Positions 19,499-27,090 of a DNA stretch of 27,090 nt are shown in pieces (within the stretch, counting starts at the first letter, position 1; every line of letters starts with the position of its first letter). The notes under the pieces are model-generated. The model saw only the letters and a program-made list of their open reading frames with translations, did not search any database and was not told the DNA's origin. The translations under genes and the position numbers were made by a program. Source of the stretch: Hysterium pulicare CBS 123377 (Eukaryota; Ascomycota; Dothideomycetes; Hysteriales; Hysteriaceae); contig AJFK01000027.1 of NCBI GenBank assembly GCA_000467715.1, positions 1 through 27,090 on the forward strand, given 5' to 3'.

Positions 19499-20894
19499 GT
19501 TGGCGGTCTGGTTCGATGAGTTGTAAAGGTGATGAGACGGGTGGAAGTGGAAAAGGTGGTACTGTGGCGTGTCGAGTGTTTGTGCGCGTGGAACTGATTG
19601 GTGAGTTCCTGTGGTAGGCAGTACCAGCCCTATGCGCTGAATGCGAAGGGCATTCCGGATGCTTGCATGAAAGAGCTGGAGCGTGCGCGATTGGCGTTGC
19701 TCAACTGGGCGGAGGAGGCGGAGTTCAGGCGGTTATGTAGAGGTTCGCAGAGTGGTCATTAGGTATTCTAGAAGGATTTGTAGGAGACGGTCCGGTGATA
19801 AGAAGGGAAGAGGCTGGATAGTGAATGTCGAGTGAATTGCTATGCCCCGATGCTTGGCATGGCTAAACCGCGGCATTTCCTTTCCTGCTATTGCGGCACG
19901 GACATCATTCACCCATTCACTCTCGTTCTTGCGCAACCTCTTCTTCAACTTCCCCATTTATCATTTCGGATTGCTGCATCTGAATTGTCTGATTATGGCC
20001 ATGGGAGTGGACTGTTATGAGGATGCCTGGCCGGTTTCGTCCACTCGAAAAGAAAAGAGAAGCTCTGCAGCCTCGGCTTCGACATCAGCAAACATTCACC
20101 TTTTCTATTCGAGCACGGCAGCCAATGTCCCAGCCCAGCCATCATGAGCAATGCTCCATTTTTTTCGCCGGATTGGGTGGCGGCTAGCATTAATGTACCC
20201 ACTGCTATCATGCATGAAGCCAGGCCTTAGACCAGGTCATAGACCTGGATGGTCATCGTCAGCCCTCCATTGCTCCGTTGGCTGACAGACCGCCTTTTGG
20301 TCGTCTTTTGATTATCAACGGGTCAGTACAGCCTCTCCAATCAAGCTCTGTCTGAGGGAGGCCCAAAAGAAATCATCGAGCGAAAGACAGGAGAAGCCGG
20401 TATCTGTTGCCAATTCCCCGACGGCTCTCTGCATTGTCCATGACTCCTCGTGGGCTTTAGTGTCGATATACTTTCCCACTGTACAAATCAGCACGTTGTT
20501 TGACCCATTGTTGGGACGCCATCTCCAAGGCCAGCTTCCTCCTTCCAGCCCTCTGGATACCGCTGTACTCCTACCGAACAAGCAATTCATTCCTGCCCAT
20601 CTGCACTACCATGCTTTCCCGTCTACCCGCTCGGCCCGTCGCGACTGTGGAAATTTGTTGTAACAATGACCTTGTTCGTTTGCCAGCTGCCTTTCATGTC
20701 TCCATGACTTACCATAACATTCACCAGCCTACTTAACGTGGATCAACGAACGTTCGTACTTCAGTTTCCAGACTACTTTCTCGAGTCCGTTCTCACTATC
20801 ACTGCGTGATCTCTTGCGCGTGCCATCGATCCGACGTCGTAATTACCTCCAATCTTTCTCGTCCGTCCGTGCCTCTAGCGACTCTTCAACCATC
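19499..20894. other. 1.4-kb divergent intergenic region
   Basis: Lies between the TAF6 start and the hypothetical gene at 20895, so it contains both promoters. Open frames here overlap each other on both strands and have no recognisable content. A perfect 17-bp palindrome lies at 20232-20248, and a pyrimidine-rich leader runs from about 20760 to 20890. Confidence 0.4.
20232..20248. repeat. perfect palindrome, 7-bp arms with 3-bp spacer
   Basis: CCAGGTC-ATA-GACCTGG, about 730 bp upstream of the TAF6 start. It could be a binding site for a dimeric factor; no known factor is assigned. Confidence 0.6.
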
Positions 20895-21209
20895 ATGGTC
20901 TTCACGGCGGAGTCTCTTTCGGCTCTCTATTGCGAGGACCGCTGGGTCGTCCCTAGCATGATGCAAATTTTCTCATCTTTTGAAGACGTAGAGGAAGCCC
21001 CCAGCTCTATTCACGTCCGACAACGTTCGAAAGATGATCCTCCATCCCCACCTCCCCAACCTCCACCGAGTCCATCAGGATGGAACAGAGTTGAACTTCG
21101 TAATGTTGTTGATTTGAGCGAGATCACAGTGAGATCTCCAACTAAGATAACCTACAGGATTGAAGGATTTCTAACACAACTTCAGCACGAATTTCCGCCG
21201 TGGTATTAG
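20895..21209 (+). CDS. hypothetical proline-rich protein, model uncertain
   Basis: I do not recognise this protein. The ATG at 20895 has A at -3 and G at +4 and follows a pyrimidine-rich leader, which suggests a real start. The unspliced frame gives 104 residues: MVFTAESLSALYCEDRWVV, an acidic stretch, then a proline run (DDPPSPPPQPPPSPSGW) and a polar end. There is also a canonical intron at 21129-21185 (GTGAGA donor, CTAACA branch, TTCAG acceptor); its 57 bp keep the frame, giving the same stop and 85 residues. A longer alternative, join(20895..21099, 21186..21243, 21288..21573), would give 182 residues with a membrane helix near the end (CLLSLSVLLICFISAA), but it needs a weak GTAATG donor and a 44-bp intron. 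I cannot choose between them. Confidence 0.4.
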   Translation: MVFTAESLSALYCEDRWVVPSMMQIFSSFEDVEEAPSSIHVRQRSKDDPPSPPPQPPPSPSGWNRVELRNVVDLSEITVRSPTKITYRIEGFLTQLQHEFPPWY

Positions 21210-21573
21210 ACTCCCTCCTAGGATTCGGAGTGCAGAGCGTTTGGTAATCGATCACTCCTCCTTCATTGCTTCTCTAACTAATAACAGTTCTTGTATAGGC
21301 ATACTTGACAACCTTCACCACGTTCTCTATCCCGTCATCCAACATCCAGCATTGTTCTCGCTGAGTCCCCTATCGCCTAGTATAATTTCCATTCTTCATT
21401 CTCTTTCAAGTTCGACACCCCTGGAGTTTGGTTCATGGATGGATGTCGGTGAATTGGTTTACCAAAAGCTCAAAATATGTCTCCTTTCCCTCTCAGTACT
21501 ACTTATTTGTTTCATCAGCGCGGCCACTTTGAGGGGTGTTCATCATGATTCTAGAAAGCTCAAAAGCAGTTAA

Positions 21574-22018
21574 AACAATACCAACCTTTCATCACTTCAA
21601 TATCCCTTTGGTCTTCCTTCTACTCATTAGCATCACCAAAACGTACGATTCATTCTCAATTCCAGGGCGGGTCTCCGACCGGATTTCTTCGGTAGAGTTG
21701 CTATTCTTGATGTGGTTGTTGCACGACATCTCCGAGAATGCAGTGTTGTTACACGCGAGATGTGAGGAACGCTCCGTTGCATATGAATTTCCCGGACGAG
21801 CTTTCTTTGTTTTTCCTTGTCACAGATCACCGCAACTTGCCACTGTACACCACTTTCTCTGGCAAGTCGTTCGATACGCGTAGAGTTCTTTGTTCCCTTA
21901 AGCTCCAATACCCTTTCTCTTACCACGTAGCAACCCTTCATAACCTTAATTATGCACCTTAGTATGCAACGTCACATTGGTTGCTAGAAATTCCTCTATC
22001 AGGTCAAAAATCCCGGTA
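21574..22018. other. intergenic before the AIF-like gene
   Basis: Open frames on both strands (21536-21883 plus, 21633-21941 minus) overlap and look like chance. A CAG at about 22000 followed by a short AT stretch before the ATG may be a leader intron acceptor. Nothing else seen. Confidence 0.35.
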
Positions 22019-23659
22019 ATGTCACGACAGCCGCTCAACGTCGTGATACTCGGCGGATCTTTCGCAGGTGTATCCGTTGCGCATCATGTTCTCGATCACG
22101 TTATCTCTCGACTCAGCACCTTCAAAGACGCACCACTATATCGCATTGTACTAGTAAGCCCTTCTAGTCATCTCTACTGGAACATATGTGCACCAAGAGC
22201 TCTAGTCTCCGCGGAGCTTATAGAACCTGAATCCGTATTTGTGCCAATCGAATCTGGGTTCAGCCGATATCCTGCGGATCAGTTCGTGTTCGTACAGGCT
22301 TTTGCCACAGCTGTTGATACTAGTGCTCGCACCGTAACAGTTGAGTCTGTAAAGGAGAACTCTTCGAAGCGTTCTTCTACTCACTCTAAAGCAACTACCT
22401 CCTCTACCATCACATCATCCCGACATGATAGCCATCGATACAGCGGTTCCACGACCCCAGAGAGTAGAATCCAAACACTGCCGTATCATGCGCTCGTTCT
22501 CGCTACTGGCAGTTCTGCTCATTCACCGCTATACTCCCTTCATGGCTCCCACGAAGAAACCATGGCCGAGCTACGCGAATTTCATGAACGTCTCGAAGAC
22601 GCACACAGTGTACTTATTGTAGGAGGTGGTCCATCTGGTGTCGAGACAGCAGGACAACTAGCAACGCATTTCAATCGGCGGCAGGGGTGGTTACTGAATT
22701 ATCGCAACGGTGCAAAGCAGCGCTCCAAATTCTCAATCTTTCCAAGCCGACACAAGTCACCCCAAAGATTCAGAAATTCTTTAGAGCGTCCGTCGACTGG
22801 AACCACTCACCGAATGCCTGGTCCCCGCGTCGCGAAAACGATCACTCTACTCTCTGGTTCAGAGCGCCTTCTCCCCAAACTTCATTCTATTATGGGTGAG
22901 GCGGCACAGAAACAGCTGAGTAGCCTGGGCGTACACGTTGTACATAAGATTCGAAAAGTTGGATCAACGGTCAACCCCAACGGAAGCACGAATTGCATCC
23001 TCAACAACGATATGACAATCACAGCAGATATATTGATATCCTCTACAGGAGTGGAGCCAAATACCAGTTACCTACCCGAACGCATGCTAGACGACGGGCG
23101 CTACGTCATTACAAATTCCGAGAGCCTGCGTGTGAACCTTCCTAGCGTAGGTGATCGAGTATACGCCATCGGCGACTGTGCCAGCTACTCGAAGAATTAC
23201 ATATTAGATGTCTACGAAGCGGTACCAGTACTAATTCATAATTTACGAAACGATCTATTAGCGCACGAATACAAAATGCAAACGCAATCCTCCCGCTCAA
23301 ATTCGCCTATACAACATATCGAGCGTTCACCGTCCCCAACAATTTCTCTATCATTGGCGCTACGCATGTCAACCCGAGAAATGTCTGCCTCTCCAGACCC
23401 GCCATATCATGCTCGCCGTAAAGCCATTTTGACACCCGAAGAAGCGTCGGAGAAGATCGCACGGTTGGAAGACGCGAAGTTCGTTCAGAACCCCACGGAT
23501 TCACTATTGATGCCGATCTCGCGATTCGGGGGCGTTGGCGTACTTTTTGACATCAAGTTGCCTGGTTTTATGGTGCATTTGCTTAAAGGGAGAGATTATA
23601 GACTTGGGAAGGCAAAAAGCGTGGTTGAGATGGGGAGGAATCCTTATGCAGCAAAGTAG
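22019..23659 (+). CDS. AIF/FSP1-like FAD-dependent oxidoreductase
   Basis: Member of the pyridine nucleotide-disulphide oxidoreductase fold, in the AIF/AMID (FSP1)-like branch; relatives transfer electrons from NAD(P)H to quinones. One exon, 546 residues; the ATG at 22019 is taken because the first Rossmann strand follows at once. FAD site: VVILGGSFAGVSVA (8-21). LVLATGS (159-165) is the conserved turn. NAD(P)H site: VLIVGGGPSGVETA (198-211). The second FAD contact is VYAIGDCA (381-388). The C-terminal part (about 480-546) ends in a FGGVGVLFDIKLPGFMVHLLKG-like block of the fungal group. Three polar insertions are seen, at about 112-150 (Ser/Thr-rich), 222-268 (basic) and 420-470 (Ser/Pro-rich), which make it longer than the roughly 370-residue human FSP1. 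No mitochondrial presequence, signal peptide or N-myristoylation glycine is visible, so cytosolic or peripheral location is inferred. Substrate unknown. Confidence 0.88.
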   Translation: MSRQPLNVVILGGSFAGVSVAHHVLDHVISRLSTFKDAPLYRIVLVSPSSHLYWNICAPRALVSAELIEPESVFVPIESGFSRYPADQFVFVQAFATAVDTSARTVTVESVKENSSKRSSTHSKATTSSTITSSRHDSHRYSGSTTPESRIQTLPYHALVLATGSSAHSPLYSLHGSHEETMAELREFHERLEDAHSVLIVGGGPSGVETAGQLATHFNRRQGWLLNYRNGAKQRSKFSIFPSRHKSPQRFRNSLERPSTGTTHRMPGPRVAKTITLLSGSERLLPKLHSIMGEAAQKQLSSLGVHVVHKIRKVGSTVNPNGSTNCILNNDMTITADILISSTGVEPNTSYLPERMLDDGRYVITNSESLRVNLPSVGDRVYAIGDCASYSKNYILDVYEAVPVLIHNLRNDLLAHEYKMQTQSSRSNSPIQHIERSPSPTISLSLALRMSTREMSASPDPPYHARRKAILTPEEASEKIARLEDAKFVQNPTDSLLMPISRFGGVGVLFDIKLPGFMVHLLKGRDYRLGKAKSVVEMGRNPYAAK

Positions 23660-23913
23660 GAAGGACAGTGGAGTATTTAAGTTCTCATTTTAATTGTATC
23701 TAGTTGAGAGTATCTAATAGCTTCCAGATTAAGTATCCGCTCAGCATTCAACTTGATTTGTCTCTTAAATAACCGTACATGACCGCGTAGGATACTCAAA
23801 TGATCCACCTATTGTTTCGTGTTCTCAAGACCTTAGTCTGATCTTCTTCTGTCTATATCGGTGCAATGAAGAAGCCGTAAAATTCTCCTACCAATCATTG
23901 ATATCTCCATCAG

Positions 23914-24445
23914 TCATCTTATTCTCTCAATCTCTGGTGACACTTCTCCCTTTTTTATCCTACCACGCTTGAATTTATTATTGGCGTTGTCAAGAGTGGG
24001 ATTCTGGCCGGTATCCTGAGTTTCCTCGTCGATGCGTTGGGGTGCGTTGTCTGGCGGCGTTGGGAGAATTTCATCCGTTGGTTGCTTCTGCTCGAGGAGA
24101 CAGAGGAGGAAAGATAGGCTTCCGAGGAGGATACCGCGCATGATAACCAATGCTACCATCCTCGCCTCTACTCAGCAACTTCCCAGCCTCTTCCATCTTC
24201 CCAGTTGGTCCAGCAGATCCTGCCGCCGTCACTACTGGTGGCGGATGCGAAAACGGAAGTCGCGAGTGAGGAAGTGGTGTCCTCGTCGCACCATGTCCCG
24301 AGTCGTAGTTGACGTGAAGCATGAAAGCATAAGCGGCCCCGAAGGTGAGGAGGATAGCCCCAATCATCACGGACCAGATAAGCCGTATTCTGGGAATATC
24401 ATAGAGAAAGTGGCATACTCGATTGAAGAGAGTGGGATGAGGCAT
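23914..24445 (-). pseudogene. small two-helix membrane protein with apparent frameshift
   Basis: I do not recognise the family. Two minus-strand frames overlap. The first, from ATG 24445 (good context, GAA before ATG) to the stop at 24071, gives 124 residues with one membrane helix (LIWSVMIGAILLTFGAAYAF, about 22-41) and a Pro-rich loop. The second, ending at 23914, is open from a TGA near 24174 and has an ATG at 24159; it gives 81 residues with a second helix (MRGILLGSLSFLLCLLEQ) and a polar tail (TDEILPTPPDNAPQRIDEE). If the A at 24172 were absent, the frames would read through as one two-helix protein with both helices and a coherent loop. No intron of usable size and phase bridges them. 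Alternatives: an intact 124-residue one-helix protein with a chance frame beyond it, a sequencing error, or a +1 recoding site. Upstream frame beyond 24445 stays open without an ATG, so a 5' exon is possible. Convergent with the AIF-like gene. Confidence 0.45.
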
Positions 24446-25510
24446 TTCGTCGATCTTTCCGTTGGGCGAGCTGGCGGAGAGACCGCGGGGGCGGTATTCT
24501 CGGAGCAAGTTAACGGTGAAAGTTTGGTGATTTTGATAGAGAAGAATTGGGCAAGAGAATATTAGGTCATGAGTTTTAGGGATAAAGATCACGGGGAGCG
24601 AACAGCAATTTCGAAGGGAGTCAGAGACGTAGTAGATTGAAGAAGATGTCGGTAAAACTCAACCACGCGTCAGGGGTGAATACTTTCAAAGCTCTCGTTT
24701 ATGGCTAGTTTCATTGTATGATGTAACGGTGATTCTTTGGGTTCGCATTCAAAGAGAAATTCTCTTTGGTGTTGTATTCACGGTGATTGAGGGGGTGGCT
24801 GCTAGAGATGTATCTCTCACGCGTACTCAAGATTACGTGAGGTAATGGGTTATCAGCTAGCCGGTGTAGTTGTGTAAACATAAAATCTCAGTGCCATGAC
24901 GGTCCTGAATCTATTGAACTATTATACCAGCTTTGTTCTTCAAAAGGGCAGCCTTTTCGAAATTTAGTTCTGAAATTGAGTATTTACAAACTATGCTCAA
25001 GCTAATTTGAATGCCTCGCAAATATAGTCATTAATCGAGAAAGATCATGCCCTGGGATGGAGCGACGTTTCACATCAGTACCGAAAGAGGAAATCCGTGA
25101 TGCTCAGCTGGTGTTGCAACCCCGCTCACCAACAATTTGACCCTCGCCTGCAGATTCGAGATCAGATGCGAATTCAATTGGTCTAAGCAAAATACTATGG
25201 CTCTATTTTTTCCGTGCGCTGACTCAGTAGTCCCGAATCATCATTACTTGTTTACTGACTATGCCGAAATCCGCACACTTATCACGAGCTCCTCGAGTGC
25301 CCTGTGTGCCTCGGTAACTCTGTTGGCCGGTGCGCGGTAAACTTATCCCCACACCCAGCTCCAGAGCTTCATCTCACCATGTAACCCCGACACTTCGTAT
25401 AAGCAATTCAATCCAACCTTCAAATCAGTTCTGAAAGGCCTTCCATCCGTCGTCGATAATCTTTGCTTTATCTCCGACTTCCTCCCGTCTTCCACTCTGG
25501 CTCTATCACG
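24446..25510. other. 1.1-kb divergent intergenic region
   Basis: Separates the small membrane protein and nitronate monooxygenase, which point away from each other. The distal part (about 25330-25505) is pyrimidine-rich, as expected of the monooxygenase leader. The only long open frame (25137-25340) has no recognisable content. No repeat or RNA gene seen. Confidence 0.4.
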
Positions 25511-26763
<1,253 letters not shown>

Positions 26764-27090
26764 AGGAGCTCGATATCACGGCACATTAAACCTGGGACCT
26801 ACTACATGTATATGTGCGATGAATCAACGAATCTGCCCATCCATGGGGAAAGATGAGACTTATTCGGTTCTATTATTGAACATAGAGGCATTCAAGGGGC
26901 GAGTTTCGGTGAACTCTAGGGAGTGTAGAATATGACATAATTTTGTAACCGAACCGTTGCCCCTAAAAAATATAAGGGGTTGACAAGCCATGAAGCATAA
27001 ATAGACATGATTGATTAAGAGTTTTGCTTCTGTCTCAAAATTCGAAATAATGGCATACCTGCGTTTTGTTTTGGTTTTTTTTTTTTTTTT
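26764..27090. other. 3' flank of nitronate monooxygenase, ending in poly-T
   Basis: No gene recognised. A small inverted repeat (CCCCT...AGGGG, 26964-26980 region) lies about 200 bp past the stop and could fold in a transcript. Positions 27075-27090 are 16 consecutive T, at the very end of the window, which may mark a contig edge. Confidence 0.4.

Noticed and set aside
21536-21941. Overlapping frames of 115 and 102 residues on opposite strands
   Set aside because: No start context, no family resemblance and no splice signals that would link them to neighbours.
26964-26980. CCCCT...AGGGG inverted repeat as a terminator hairpin
   Set aside because: The stem is only five bases and fungal polymerase II genes do not use such terminators.

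Overview
The window is nuclear DNA of a filamentous ascomycete (Pezizomycotina). Genes are well separated. Introns are mostly 44-120 bp with GT...AG ends and CTAAC-type branch sites, the promoters and leaders are pyrimidine-rich, and the proteins are fungal families: Opi1/CCG-8, a PDR-type ABC transporter, TAF6, a secreted PEBP-like protein and nitronate monooxygenase. I cannot fix the class; Leotiomycetes or Dothideomycetes are only guesses. Positions of introns are my own splice reading, without transcripts.

Layout. 1-410 (-): 5' part of a secreted PEBP-like protein, cut by the window edge, with a 10-bp micro-exon. 884-1824 (-): decayed gene resembling the fungal DUF7730/F-box-like family. 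2208-4364 (+): RNase D/WRN-like DEDDy exonuclease with two HRDC domains and a truncated third copy. 5201-7342 (-): Opi1-family regulator (Neurospora CCG-8 homologue), two exons. 8318-8503 (-): possible 61-residue protein. 10680-15235 (+): full-length PDR-type ABC transporter, three exons. 15785-17659 (+): single-pass membrane protein of unknown function. 17951-19498 (-): TAF6 of TFIID/SAGA, two exons. 20895-21209 (+): short proline-rich hypothetical gene with an uncertain model. 22019-23659 (+): AIF/FSP1-like FAD oxidoreductase. 23914-24445 (-): small membrane protein whose reading frame appears broken. 25511-26763 (+): nitronate monooxygenase, four exons. The window ends in a T homopolymer.

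The genes do not form one pathway and I see no backbone biosynthetic gene, mobile element, CRISPR array or tRNA. The most suggestive neighbourhood is the CCG-8/Opi1 homologue and the PDR transporter, transcribed divergently about 3.3 kb apart; CCG-8 is known from Neurospora and Fusarium as a factor in azole response, so a link is worth testing but is only inference. I found no convincing new multi-gene system. The strongest candidates for something undescribed are single loci: the split two-helix membrane ORF at 23.9-24.4 kb, the triplicated HRDC region in the exonuclease, and the orphan membrane protein at 15.8-17.7 kb.
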